NCBI RefSeq assembly: GCF_910594005.1
Contig: NC_057817.1
Location: 33,147,001 to 33,211,000, forward strand
Reading direction: 5' to 3'
DNA: 64,000 nucleotides
Source of the DNA: Cervus elaphus
Taxonomy: Eukaryota; Chordata; Mammalia; Artiodactyla; Cervidae
A model generated the notes under the pieces. The model made no database searches, had not been told where the DNA came from, and saw only the letters and a list, made by a program, of their open reading frames with translations. The first letter of the stretch is position 1, and every line of letters starts with the position of its first letter. Both the position numbers and the translations under genes were made by a program. Below are positions 12,440 through 23,645 of the stretch, piece after piece.

Positions 12440-13240
12440 GATGTGACTGGTGATGGAAGTAAAGTCTGATGCTGTAAAGAACAATATTGCATAAGAACCT
12501 GATATGTTAGGTCCAAGAATCAAGGTAAATTGAAAGTGGTCAAACAGAAGATGGCAAGAGTGAACATCCACATTTTAGGAATCAGAACTAAAATGGACTG
12601 GAATGGGCAAATTTAATTCAAATGACCATTGTATCTACACTGTAGGCAAAAATCCCTTAGAAGAAATGGAGTAGCCATCATAGTCAACAAGAGTCCAAAA
12701 TGCAGTACCTGGGTGCACTGTCAAAAATCATAGAATGATCTCTGTTCATTTCCAGTATCTCTGTTCATTCAGATTCACAGTAATCCAAGTCTATGCCCCA
12801 ACCACTAATGCTGAAGAAGCTAAAGTTGAATAGTTCCATGAGGACCTACAAGACCTAGAACTAACACCTAAAAAAGATGTCCTTTTCATCATAGGGTACT
12901 GGAATGCAAAAGTAGAAAGTCAAGAGATACCTGGAGTAACAGGCAAGTTTGGCCTTGGAGTACAAAATGAAGCAGGGCAAAGGTTAAAAGAGTTTTGCCA
13001 AGAGAATGCACGGGTCATAGAAAACACTCTCTTCCAATGACATAAGAGATGACTCTACACATGGACATCACCAAATGGTCAATACCAAAATCAGACTGAT
13101 TATATTCTTTGCAGCCAAAGATGGAGAAGCTCTATATAGTCAGCAAAAATAAGACCAGGAGCTGACTGTTGCTCAGATCATGAACTCGTTATTGCAAAAT
13201 TCAGATTTAAATTGAAGAAAGTAGGAAAACCACTAGACCA
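12440..13240 (+). pseudogene. BovB endonuclease region, broken
   Basis: This stretch translates in pieces to the AP-endonuclease-like domain of BovB; 12547-12610 reads as KMARVNIHILGIRTKMDWNG. Several stops and shifts break it, so no product is expected. The family role is to nick the target DNA before reverse transcription. It lies directly upstream of the reverse transcriptase relic. Confidence 0.8.
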
Positions 13241-13254
13241 TTCAAGTATGACCT

Positions 13255-14800
13255 AAATCAAATCCCTTACTATTATACAGTGGAAGTGATAGTTTCCAGG
13301 CATTAGATATGATGGATAGAGTGCCTGAAGAACTATGGACAGAGGTTTGTGACAATGTACAGGAGGCAGTGATCAAGACTATTCCCAAGAAAAACAAATG
13401 CAAAAAGGCAAAATAGTTGTCTGAGAAGGTCTTACAAATAGCTGAAAAAAGAAGAGAAATGAAAGGCAAAGGAGAAAAGGAAAGGTATACCCATCTGAAT
13501 GCAAAGTTCCAAAGACTAGCACAGAGAGATAAGAAAGCCTTCGTTCAGTGATCAATGCAAAGAAATAGAGGAAAACAATAGAATGGGAAAGACTAGAGAT
13601 CTCTTCAAGAAAATTAGAGATACCAAGGGAATACTTCATGCAAAGATGAGCACAATAAAGGACAGAAATAGCATGGATCTAACAGAAAGAGAAGATATTA
13701 AGAAGAGATGGCAAGAATACACAGAAGAACTATACAAAAAAGATCTTCAACACCCAGGTAACCATGATGGTGCGATCACTCACCTAGAGCCAGACATCCT
13801 AGAGTCCAAAGTCAAGTGGACCTTAGGAAGCATCACTGCTTACAAAACTAGTGGAGGTGATGGAATTCCAGCTGAGCTATTTCAAGCCCTAAAAGATGAA
13901 GCTGTGAAAGTGCTGCACTCAATACACCAACAAATTTGGAAAACTCAGCAGCACTGGAAAAGGTCAGCTTTCATTTCAATCCAAAAGAAAGGCAATGCCA
14001 AAGAATGCCCAAACCACTATAAAATTGCACTCATCTCACATGCTAGCAAAGTAATGCTCAAAATTCTCCAAGTGAGGCTTCAACACTACATCAACCGAGA
14101 ACTCCCAGATGTTCATGCTGGATTTAGAAAAGGCAGAGGAATCAGAGATCAAATTGCCAACATTCATTGGATCATTGAAAAAACAATTGAGTTCCAGAAT
14201 AACATCTATTTCTGCTTTACTGACTATACCAAAGTCTTTGACTGTGTAGATCACAACAAACTGTGGAACATTCTTAAAGAGATGGGAGTACCAGACCACC
14301 TTACCTGACTCCTGAGAAATCTATATGCAGGTCAAGAAGCAACAGTTAGAACCAAACATGGAATAATGGACTGGTTCCAAATTGGGAAAGCAGTGCATCA
14401 AGGTCGTATACTGTCACCCTGTTTATTAACTTATATGCAGAGTACATCATGCAAAATGCCAGGCTGCATGAAGCACAAGCTGAAATGAAGATTGCCGGGA
14501 GAAATATTAATAACCTCAGATATGCAGATAACACCACCCTTATGGCAGAAAATGAAGAGGAACTAAAGAGCCTCTTGATGAAAGTGAAAGAGGAGAGTAA
14601 AAAAGCTTGCTTAAAACTCAACATTCAAAAAACGAACATCATGTCATCTGGTCTCATTACTTCATGGCAAATAGATGGGGAAATAATGGAAACAGTGAGA
14701 GACTTTATTCTCTTGGGCTCCAAAATCAGTGCAGTTAGTGACTGCAGCCATGAAAGGAAAAAAAGCTATGACCAACCTAGACAGCATATTAAAAAGTAGA
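13255..14800 (+). pseudogene. BovB reverse transcriptase region, broken
   Basis: An open stretch of 241 codons (13583-14308) covers the fingers and palm of an RTE reverse transcriptase. Visible signs are GDGIPAELFQ near residues 91-100, AGFRKGRG near 180, and FTDYTKVFDCVDH near 213-225 in place of the usual FIDYAKAFDCVDH. A stop follows at 14306-14308. After a shifted stretch, a second frame from 14449 carries the metal-binding box as YADN (14521-14532) instead of YADD, then a thumb-like region to about 14799. The loss of the second aspartate alone should abolish catalysis. Confidence 0.85.
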
Positions 14801-15289
14801 GAACAACAAAGGTCCATCTAGTCAAAGCTATGATTTTTCCAGTAGTCATGTATGGATGTGAGAGTTGGACTATAAAGAAAGCTGAGTGCCAAGAATTGTT
14901 GCTTTTGAACTACGGTGTTGGAAAAGACTCTTGAGAGTCCCTTGGACTGCAAGGAGGTCAAACCAGTCAATCCTGAAGGAGATCAGTCGTGAATATTCAT
15001 TGGAAGGACTGATGCTGAAGCTGAAACTCCAATACTTTGGCCACCTGATGCGAAGAGCTGACTCATTTGAAAAGACCCTGATGCTGGGAAAGATTGAAGG
15101 GAGGAGAAGGGACGACAGAGGATGAGGTTGTTTAATGGCATTACCAACTTGATGAACATGAGTTTGAGCAAGCTCCAATAGTTGTTGATGGACAGGAAAT
15201 CCTGGCATGCCGTAGTCCATGGTGTCGCCAAGAGTCAGACACAACTGAGTGAACTGAACTGAACTGAACCGAACCCTTCTGTTCCTCGG

Positions 15290-15985
15290 TTCAGTTCAGT
15301 CGCTCAGTCGTGTCCGACTCTTTGCAACCCCATGAATCGCAGCATGCCAGGCCTCCCTGTCCATCACCAACTCCCGGAGTCTACTCAAACTCATGCCCAT
15401 CGAGTCCGTGATGTCATCCAGCCATCTCATCCTCTGTCGTCCCCTTCTCCTCCTGCCCCCAATCCCTCCCAGCACCACGGTCTTTTCCAATGAGTCAACT
15501 CTTCACATGAGGTGGCCAAAGTACTGGAGTTTCAGCTTCAGCATCAGTCCTTCCAATGAACACCCAGGACTGATCTCCTTTAGGATGGACTGGTTGGATC
15601 TCCTTGCAGTCCAAGGGACTCTCAAGAGTCTTCTCCAACACCATAGTTCAAAAGCATCAATTTTTCGGCGTTCAGCTTTTTTCACAGTCCAACTCTCACA
15701 TCCATACATGACCACTGGAAAAACCATAGCCTTGACCAGAAGGACCTTTGTTGGCTAAGTAATATCTCTGCTTTTTAATATGTTATCTAGGTTGGTCATA
15801 ACTTTCCTTCCAAGGAGTAAGCGTCTTTTAATTTCATGGCTGCAGTCACCATCTGCAGTGATTTTGGAGCCCCAAAAAATAAAGTCTGACATTGTTTCCA
15901 CTGTCTCCCCAACTATTTCACATGAGGTGATGGGACCAGGTGCCATGATCTTAGTTTTCTGAATGTAAGCTTTAAGCCAACTTTC
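15290..15985 (-). mobile_element. BovB 3' fragment (ART2A-like), inverted to its neighbour
   Basis: It begins on the plus strand with the inverted tail GGTTCAGTTCAGTCGCTCAG and runs through CCATCACCAACTCCCGGAG, GGACTGGTTGGATC and CATACATGACCACTGG. It ends 5'-truncated near 15985 in the phrase around TTTCTGAATGTAAGCTTTAAG. It faces the preceding BovB tail-to-tail across only about 15-20 bases. Confidence 0.93.
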
Positions 15986-16593
15986 CTACATCTTCCCAAT
16001 TCCAGTTCAGTTCTCTGCTTGTCCAACCTTCAAATTAGTTCTAAGACCACCTTAGAATATGCAGACATAATATGGTGCCCAGCAGAATGAGACATATCTT
16101 TTAGTAATATAATCCACATTCCTCTAAAGTCAATTAGGATTAGTGTTTGTTTTTTGTCTTCACCATTTCCCCCATTTACATTATAGCCATATTTGTTTGT
16201 CAAGATAATTTGCACAGGATTTGAAACTCTCGAGAAACAAGTTGTTTGTGTTTTGCATATTATAACTTCCTTAGAATATGATATTCAAAATTAATCCAAA
16301 TATTCAAAGTAATCTTAGGGAGCCAGGTCTCTCTTTTTGTGTCCGCATTTGTTCAATCCTGAAAGGACCATCTTATAAACAGCCAAGCTTTTAAGTTTGC
16401 TTGTAATATTGCCCTGACTTCTCCACACAGTGAGCCAGACCATTGCAGTGACTGGAAGCATATTCTCAAATGCAGCTATCTCCAAGTTGTATCGATACAA
16501 AACCTATAAGCGAAGTGGGAATGGTCTTCACCTGAGTGAATTGTAACAATTAAGAAAATAAGATTTTAGTCTAACCTCCAATTGACTTTTACT
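15986..16593. other. No gene or repeat recognised
   Basis: AT-rich sequence with no coding signal. It follows the BovB pair and precedes the Bov-A2 dimer. Confidence 0.4.
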
Positions 16594-16606
16594 AGTACAT
16601 AAATGT

Positions 16607-16878
16607 AGGAGAAGGCAATGGCAACCCACTCCAGTACTCTTGCCTGGAAAATTCCATGGACAGAGGAGCCTGGTAGGGGTCCATGGGGTCGCGAAGAGTT
16701 GGATAGGACTGAGCGACTTCACTTTCACTTTTCACTTTTATGCATTGGAGAAGGAAATGGCAACCCACTCTGGTGTTCTTGCCTGGAGAATCCCAGAGAC
16801 GGAGGAGCCTGGTAGGCTGCCATCTATGGGGTCACACAGAGTCGGACACGACTGAAGTGACTTAGCTGCAGCAGTAGC
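16607..16878 (+). mobile_element. Bov-A2 SINE (two BovA monomers) with 13-bp TSD
   Basis: Two BovA units are joined head to tail without tRNA heads. Unit 1 begins GGAGAAGGCAATGGCAACCC and unit 2 begins GGAGAAGGAAATGGCAACCC at about 16746. Each has CAGAGGAGCCTGG or GGAGGAGCCTGG and a CGACTGAA/GACTGAGCG tail. The ends are fixed by a perfect direct repeat AGTACATAAATGT at 16594-16606 and 16879-16891. The perfect TSD indicates a recent insertion. Confidence 0.95.
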
Positions 16879-16920
16879 AGTACATAAATGTTATCCTAAG
16901 GCCTTTCTCTTCCAAACTGT

Positions 16921-16952
16921 TTTTTTTGTTTGTTTGTTTGTTTGTTTTTTTG
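16921..16952 (+). repeat. (TTTG)n microsatellite
   Basis: About five GTTT units are flanked by T-runs. This is a likely length-variable site. Confidence 0.85.
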
Positions 16953-17733
16953 GCTTTCTATAGGTGAGGAAGCATTAATTTGCTGACAAATCTTGTACTT
17001 ACATACTGTATTACTGTATTTATATTTTGCAGTCAGGTAATAAATGATGCTTAAGTAGATGAGGCAGAATCTTTCCTTCTCAAACATTATTTATCTGGAG
17101 TCTTACAGATGCTAGAATCCAGTTCTCAAATATGAAGTGAGTCTAACTCATTCACACTTTTATACACAACAATTTTAAGTTGGGGTTATTATTCTAATAA
17201 TATCAGTTTGGGGTGAGTTTAACAATTTTTTTTTAAAAAAAGGAAGGAAGATGTATTTTTGCTAAGGAGGAAAAGAGTTCCCAGGTTTACTTTTTCTTGT
17301 TATCCAGTCAAAGCCATGTTTCTGGCTAAAGGTGTCTCTTACTCACTTTGTTTTTCGATTCATCGTTTAGAGGTGCCTAGAGCCAGAGATGATTGCTAAA
17401 GGCTTATTCCATCCAGCCCTATGATTCATCAATCCTAGGAGTCCACACTTTGTAATTATAACATAATGGAAGATATTATTTTATGAAAGGAGAAGCTATG
17501 ACTTGTCCAAAAAAGGAAATATAGTTTATAGTAAATAGAAGATGAATTAGAATATGTTAACAAACATTCTTATTTTCATATGAACAGGATTAGAATGAGT
17601 CATTTTAGATGATAAAAAGACAGACTAAAAGTTTATTATTTAAAACATTTGGTTTATTCTTCATGAATAAATTACCCTAAATTATGTGGTTTTGTTTTTA
17701 GAAAATTAAGTTTTGAATAGGAAGGTTTAACTA

Positions 17734-17779
17734 TTTCAATATGAACTAACTCATTCTTTCAATATGAACTAACTCATTT
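17734..17779 (+). repeat. 23-bp tandem duplication
   Basis: The unit TTTCAATATGAACTAACTCAT plus two bases occurs at 17734-17756 and again at 17757-17779, differing only at the last base. It looks like a recent replication-slippage duplication. Confidence 0.9.
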
Positions 17780-18899
17780 TAGTTACTGAACAAATATGTA
17801 TATTTTCATTTTCCTTTTAAAGTTGATATACTTCCACCTCACTAACAGAGGTAGAAGCATATTATTATTGTTATATGACATATATTATTATTATATAATA
17901 TATTAGATAGTATATATTACTAGGGTAATATAAACACAAGCATTTTAAAAAATGCAAGTGCTTTGCCAATATGATGAGTAGTTAAATTTGAAACTTAGAT
18001 TCTTTGTGAACCAACAGACTTACAGTAATTGTGCTGTATTTTTCCATCACAGACAAGAGCATTTTGGACTGTGTTATGAATTCAGAGCCCAGGGAATTCC
18101 AATGAGATAATGTCATTGACCTTGAGTACAAATAACCAGCAATGAATATTGTAATATGACAATGTGAAAGTTACAAGGAGTTTATTCTCAGACTCCATCA
18201 GAAAACCTGCTAAATCAATAATAGGAGGAGATATAGTGTGAACTAAGAGAGCAGAACTTTAAGGCATGCTTCCCAAAATAGAAAGTTTCCTAAATAACTC
18301 TAAGAGATCAAGTGTGAGCTGTCATGCTTAACTGGTACTAAATTAGTTCAGCATGTGAGCATTTATCATGTACCCATCAGCTCTGCATCACTTATGTGAC
18401 CAAAGATAAACGTCAGCTTTCAGCTCAGTGGTATTCATTTAGTTTCCTTTTGCCTATCATTTGCCTATCATTAAAGTCCACAGATTTTCCCACCATTGCA
18501 AAAGTGTGCAGCTTCATCAGAAATGGCCCTGTTTCTGCCAGCTACATGCTCCACTGTGAATAAGAGAACTGTGTCTACTCTCTAAAAGGGGCAAGGCCTT
18601 AGGAGAAAAGAATCATCAGAGTCACATTATGTATAGTTACACCCTGCCAAAAAAACCCCTCGATACTTGTCAAAAATTCAATTGCAATTAAAGAAAGCAG
18701 AAGAAAATCAATCTCTGTCTGCTAACTGACCTGAGGCAAATAATTTCTGTACATGTTCATTTTGTTAAAACATGCAAGCAAAGAGCTATTGGAGGCCATA
18801 TGCCATTTGTTATGAAAAGCACATTCCTTTAGTCTTGGTAACAAAAGCCATATGGCTTTCTGAAAGTTAATTATATCATAAATATGCTGTAATAGTGGG

Positions 18900-19035
18900 G
18901 AGTGTGGTCTAGCAATTGCTGGAAGAAACTTCGAGACCTGGCTTTCGGTCAGTTTCTCAATAGATTCCATTCAGAACCTTGGGGAAGTCACAGGCCCATT
19001 GTGCTTTAGTTTCCCAATATTCAAAGTGAGACCAA
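18900..19035 (+). mobile_element. MIR-like fragment
   Basis: The order of phrases matches MIR: 'gacctggctttcggtc', then 'ccttggggaagtcacaggcc', then 'tttagtttcccaatattcaaagtgagacc'. It is diverged. Confidence 0.5.
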
Positions 19036-19560
19036 AATAACGGGGCACCTAAAGGAGAGAAGAAAACTGAAATGTTCTCCTGCTTAAAGGTAAAATAATA
19101 TGGCAAACCATAATTCAGGTCAATAAGACAGTGAAAGATTTTCTGAAATATTAGCTAGTTAATAAAACAGTCTCTTCCTCCTTCCCATGCTTCCTGCCTG
19201 CCATTGCTGAGTGATCTTTCTGGAAAATAAATTGGATTTATAAACTCCATTCCCAAATGTTACATACAAACTAGCACATGAACTCTGTATAAATGGCCCT
19301 TTACAGCCTGCCCTAGCCTTCTGTCCGGACTCATCTGCTGACAGTGTCTCTGGCACAGAGACACCAGGTCCCCAGACAGGAGAGGTAGCCCTCATTTACA
19401 TCTCTGAGTATTTCAAAGTCTGCTCCCCATGCAGAGGAAGTCCTTCCTTCTCATCTGTACTTAACTTCATGCATATGCAAAGACCCAGACCATTGCCCTC
19501 CCCCAGGTGCCATCTTTGACTTCCTTAGACCAGTGGTAGTTCCTTGCTCTGAGTTACAAT
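19036..19560. other. No gene recognised
   Basis: Short frames only, and no repeat that I can name. Confidence 0.35.
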
Positions 19561-19564
19561 GACC

Positions 19565-19755
19565 ATAAAGAATCTGCCTGCAATGCAGGAGACCCAGGTT
19601 TGATCGCTGGGTCGAAAAGATCCGCTGGAGAAGGGAATGGCTGGCTACCCATTTCAGTGTTCTCGCCTGGAGAATCCCATGGACAGAGGAGCCTGGCAAG
19701 ATACAGTCAATGGGGTTGCAAAGAGTGGGATATGACTGAGTGGGTAACACTTTCA
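19565..19755 (+). mobile_element. Bov-tA SINE, 5'-truncated
   Basis: It begins inside the tRNA-like head at AAAGAATCTGCCTGCAATGC, continues through the core (CATGGACAGAGGAGCCTGG) and ends at the tail ATATGACTGAGTGGGTAAC. Imperfect flanks TACAATGAC (about 19555) and TACAATAAC (about 19760) may be the TSD. Confidence 0.9.
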
Positions 19756-19789
19756 CTACTACAATAACATTTACCATTTATTACATTGT

Positions 19790-19895
19790 ATAGTAATTAT
19801 CTGTAAACACATCTCTCCACCAGCATGTTGGGTTCCTGAAGGCAAGAGTCTGAGCCCTGGCAAGTAGTAGCTACTCAATAATTATTGTTTATTGT
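19790..19895 (+). mobile_element. L2 LINE 3'-end fragment
   Basis: Phrases such as 'gttcctgaaggcaagagtctgagccctgg' and 'tactcaataattattgtttat' match the pattern of the L2 3' end. Confidence 0.5.
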
Positions 19896-21249
19896 CCACT
19901 TTTAAAGAGACAACTGACTGTTTTACCTCAAGGGTCTAGTGTTTCCAGGTTCATTTCAACCTTTCAACCCTCCATCTGCAACATTTTTTAACAGTCAGAA
20001 AATGATCCCCAGGAACTTGTAGTGTTCCTAAGTGCCAATGACAGACTTTTTATACTGTGCTATCCTTTTGATGCAAGGAAATGAAATAATTTTAGAAAGT
20101 TCTTCAACAAGGATTAAAGCCAAGAGTGTTTCTGGTTCAACATCAGCTAACAGCTAACCAGAAAATTAAAATTAAACAAGTTCTCATTCTTCAAGCATTT
20201 GAATTAATCATGGTTTTATGAAATTTTAATCTAGCATGGAGGCTGAAATTAAACAAGAGAGCCAACAAGTCCAAAAGACAATTACCTCTCCATCTGATGT
20301 AACCAAACTGGATAGAGTTGTGTGTGGCATAATAGTAATAACTGTAAATTACCTAACATTAAATTCTCATGCCCTTGATACAGAACATTATTCTAATGGC
20401 ATAGTTTGATTTTGCTTCTGGTATACACTTTAAGGAGACAGAAAAACCTCTGTCTGATCCCAGAGGATTTGGATTTTATAAAAAAGTAGGTGTCTGAAAC
20501 AGCCTCTTTCAGGAACTAAATCATCTCCACATGTGCTATGAGTATCAAAAAACAAGAACATTAAAGTCTGTGATGTGTGCACGTAACTTGGAGCAAAACC
20601 AAAGGAATGGATGAAAGTCAAAGAGGACACAGGGCAAAGAGGACAGAGGGCAAAGAGTCTGACTTACAAATTTGTTGGGGAGCTATTTTGTAGTAAACAA
20701 GCTTTAGGATCTGATTTGAGGGCAAGGCAACTGGGAAATAATAATGATAATAACAAAGATAAGAGGGAATCATTGAGTTGAGCTCCAAAACTTAAATTTT
20801 CTCAAAATTGCTTCCAAATGGTTAAGAATGCCTTTCTATTTACAGTATTTTCAGAAGCTAAATACAAAATCATCTATTGGCTTATGGGGTGATTTTTCAA
20901 AAGGATGCCATCTTCATTTTAAATTGTCATTGCTGATACTAACCCTTTGATGTCCATGATACCTGCCTGGGAGCCAGCACATACTAACTGTATCAGAATG
21001 TCAGAAACTATCACTAGAACCTGGCCCCTCGGAGGCAGGACCTGAATCATGGGTATACAGCCAGTCTGTGCTTTGACATCCACTTTCTTCCAGAAGGAGC
21101 ATACTAACCAAGTGTCTGAAGGTTCTCTCTTTTCTTCTTTCTGAGTCTAGAGACTGAAGTCGGGGAACTACTTCAGCGGAGGAGAAGAATGGAAAATACT
21201 GAAGGGGAAAAGAAGACAGAAATTCTTGATTTTATAAATCCTTTTCGTC
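19896..21249. other. Single-copy-like sequence, no gene
   Basis: It holds a small minisatellite-like repeat at about 20618-20657 (CAAAGAGGACA/GGGCAAAGAGG units). No coding frame is supported. Confidence 0.4.
20618..20657 (+). repeat. Short tandem repeat, about 16-18-bp unit
   Basis: CAAAGAGGACACAGGG, CAAAGAGGACAGAGGG and CAAAGAG lie in tandem. Confidence 0.8.
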
Positions 21250-21400
21250 TTACTAGAAACAGACCCAGACTAGGACTCAGAAGACTAGTGGCAGATCCTC
21301 AAGCCTGCCTCTTTGCTAAGTTAATGAATCTCTCTGTCCCTCAGTTTCTGTCAGCCTTCTACTTTCTGAATAGAATATTGAGTATGAAGAACCATATTAG
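21250..21400 (+). mobile_element. MIR-like fragment
   Basis: 'gaatctctctgtccctcagtttctgtcag' follows a tRNA-derived-like region, as in MIR. The 73-codon frame across it is incidental. Confidence 0.45.
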
Positions 21401-21489
21401 CTACATATGAATGTATTTAAGAGGTTGTTATACAAACAAAATGATTCCAAATAATCATTTTTTATTACCAAATCATGCACTCATTCATT

Positions 21490-21660
21490 CATTTGACAAC
21501 TTCTTTTGAATGCCCACTATGTGTCAAACACTGGGTGCTGAAATTTAAAGGTGAGCAAAACATAGTCCCTATCCTCGTGGAATTTAAGGTCAAATTAGGA
21601 AAGCAAGGATTTCCTAAATAATCACACGGAGAATTACAAGCTGTTACATATAGAATTACA
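21490..21660 (-). mobile_element. Ancient interspersed repeat (L2/MIR age)
   Basis: The phrase order 'atgcccactatgtgtcaaacactgggtgctg', 'gagcaaaacatagtccctatcctcgtggaatttaaggtc' is that of a widespread mammalian repeat. I could not settle the family, and the strand is tentative. Confidence 0.45.
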
Positions 21661-21999
21661 ACACATACTTATCATGATTCAGAAAAAACTGTATTTTCAG
21701 TATCAAATGTTCCTGTTTGTTCTTTAACCTGTTTATCAGTCAGCTTTAATCCTCAAGTGATTCTTGAAGAAAACTTTTCCAACATAGTGTGTTGTTTGTC
21801 AGTTAAGGCTTTCAGATAATGATTAGAATTGAGACTTCAGGGTAGAACCAGTTCTCCACTTAGTGAAACAGAAGAAATGTTGGTATAAATTTAAGATAGG
21901 AAATCAAGACCTAAAAGAACTTCCTTGGAAGGCCCTAGCCCATGTTTACAGAATATCTCTTTCAGTCTTTATAATATAAAGATCCTACGTCTGTGGTGA

Positions 22000-22440
22000 T
22001 AGCAACGCATTTACTAGGTGCTTAGGTACTTTTCTAAGCACTTTATAAATATTAGCTCATTTAATCATCACAATAATCCTCTGAGGTAGGTATTAGCACT
22101 GGTAGTGGTTTTATCCCCATTTTACAGAAGAGGAAACTTCATCTGTAAAGGATTAAATATCTTTGAAAGTGAAAGTGAAGTCCCTCAGTCATGTCCGACT
22201 CTTTGCGACCCCATGGACAGTAGCCTACCAGGCTCCGCGGTCCATGGGATTTTCCAGGCAAGAATACTGGAGTGGGCTGCCATTTCCTTCTCCAAGGGAT
22301 CTTCCCAACCCAGGAATCGAACCCGGGTCTCCTGCATTGCAGACAGATGCTTTACTGTCTGAGACACTGATTAAATACCTCACCTGCTGTCACACAGCCA
22401 GTAGGCAGAGCCAGGATTCAAATCCAGTCTATGCGCTCAT
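22000..22440 (-). mobile_element. MIR, split by a Bov-A2 insertion
   Basis: Left part, 22000-22159: 'cttttctaagcactttataaatattagctcatttaatc' and 'ccccattttacagaagaggaaact'. Right part, 22369-22440: 'gtcacacagccagtaggcagagccaggattcaaatcc'. Joined across the SINE, the two give a normal minus-strand MIR. Confidence 0.88.
22160..22368 (-). mobile_element. Bov-A2/Bov-tA SINE with TSD, inside MIR
   Basis: Inverted tail (GTGAAGTCCCTCAGTCATG), core (CCATGGACAGTAGCC, TCCAAGGGATCTTCCC) and head (GATGCTTTACTGTCTGAG) are present. It is flanked by GATTAAATA at 22151-22159 and 22369-22377. Low divergence in the core (ATCGAACCCGGGTCTCCTGC intact) suggests it is young. Confidence 0.95.
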
Positions 22441-23636
22441 CCACCATGGTGCACCCTCTCGTTTATATAGTTGGTCCCCTGAAACATGTTGAAAACTGTT
22501 TTTTTGGTTCAATAATTTAGACAGCATGTTCAAAAATCTGTCTCTACTTCCTCACACATTCTTCTAGTGACTTTACCACTACATATAAAGAATAAATTGC
22601 ATTTGGTAACTCTTGATAGGAATCATATTTTCAAAAAGGAGCAAAAGAAAGTTTTCAGTCCTTTTCAATCAAAAATGTATGTACTGGGATAATAAAAGAG
22701 GTGATTTCATAATTGCTTTTCAAGAACAAAAGGTTGATTGCTCATGCTTTAGCAAAATGTCTTCTCCCAATATTATTGCAGAGTGAGCCATACAGAGATT
22801 TGATAGAAGTTCTACCCTGAAGGAAATGACTCTCCCCAAATTTAATATAATACAAAGGGAAATGGTGCCAGTTAGTCTAAACTTTAGACTCTAACATACG
22901 GTGGAAAAGCAGAATCTCGACATAGTTTTGAGACTAGAAATGCATCTTCAGGAGGTGTGTTGATGACTTCAAACTTTTCATTTCAAATCATGCTGCCTCC
23001 CAGGCTTCAGTTATGCCAGAAGATTTCAAGAGCAGGAGAAAAAGGAAACAGAGCAAAGAAGACGTGTGCAGGCAAGTTGGTTCAGAGTTTAGCTTCTGAC
23101 TTTTTTTATGGTTGAAAGATTCTTTGGGGATAAAGATTAAGCAATCATCAGAAATGAGCCTCCTCATTTGACATGAAAATTAGCACTAAGACTATTTTTT
23201 CAACTTAAAAATATCAGAAGACCATATTAAAATAAAGAATTACTACAAACAGAACTAACTATTGATAAACTTATTATGCTTACAAGACAAAACAAAAGCC
23301 TTTTGGGCAACTGCCATCAAAATGTGTTGAACAAAGCTTTTAATACTAGACAGAAAATTGAGAACATGGAAAACTGCATATAGTTGTTAGGATACGCAAA
23401 CAGTTGAAACCAAAGTAGCATGAAAGTTTTTTAAAGCACCTTTCTTCTCAGTAAACATTATCTTCTAGGTCCGTGAAATACATAGAGTGTAGTGATTATT
23501 TCTCATTTTGTAAATAGGAGGATAGAACTTACTTTAAAATGACAATTTAATACTTTAGGAAAATGAATATACCAGAATACATGGGTATGCGGCCATTTCT
23601 TAGTGAAAAATTCCAATCTGAATCTCCTAAACTGGT
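22441..23636. other. No gene recognised
   Basis: AT-rich, single-copy-like, with no frame worth calling. Confidence 0.4.
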
Positions 23637-23645
23637 CAGGAAAAT

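Larger units (their letters stand above)
11222..15275 (+). mobile_element. BovB (RTE-clade) LINE, nearly full length, inactive
   Basis: Order on the plus strand: a long GC-richer 5' leader (about 11222-12420), then the endonuclease region (about 12440-13240), the reverse transcriptase region (about 13255-14800), and the BovB/ART2A 3' part to the tail GAACTGAACTGAACTG at about 15275. The leader begins in text typical of BovB 5' ends (CTTTTCATACTGTTCATGG, GAGTTAGACAAGGCTGTGG) and contains an approximate internal duplication. Stops interrupt the endonuclease and the reverse transcriptase, and the catalytic YADD box reads YADN. Most BovB copies are 3' fragments, so a copy of about 4.05 kb is unusual. 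Confidence 0.9.
16892..18899. other. Single-copy-like AT-rich block
   Basis: No gene. It contains a (TTTG)n run at about 16921-16952, a perfect 23-bp tandem duplication at 17734-17779 and an AT-rich (ATT/TATA) run at about 17860-17925. The stretch 18000-18700 shows no repeat that I recognise and could be single-copy, possibly conserved, sequence. Confidence 0.4.

Noticed and set aside
11979..12516. Overlapping minus-strand frames of 148-151 codons and a plus frame of 113 codons
   Set aside because: All lie in the BovB leader, which is GC-richer and so has fewer stops. None matches a protein family.
13583..14308. The longest open frame (241 codons), with reverse transcriptase motifs
   Set aside because: It is part of a dead BovB element. 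The frame ends in a stop before the catalytic box, and that box is mutated.
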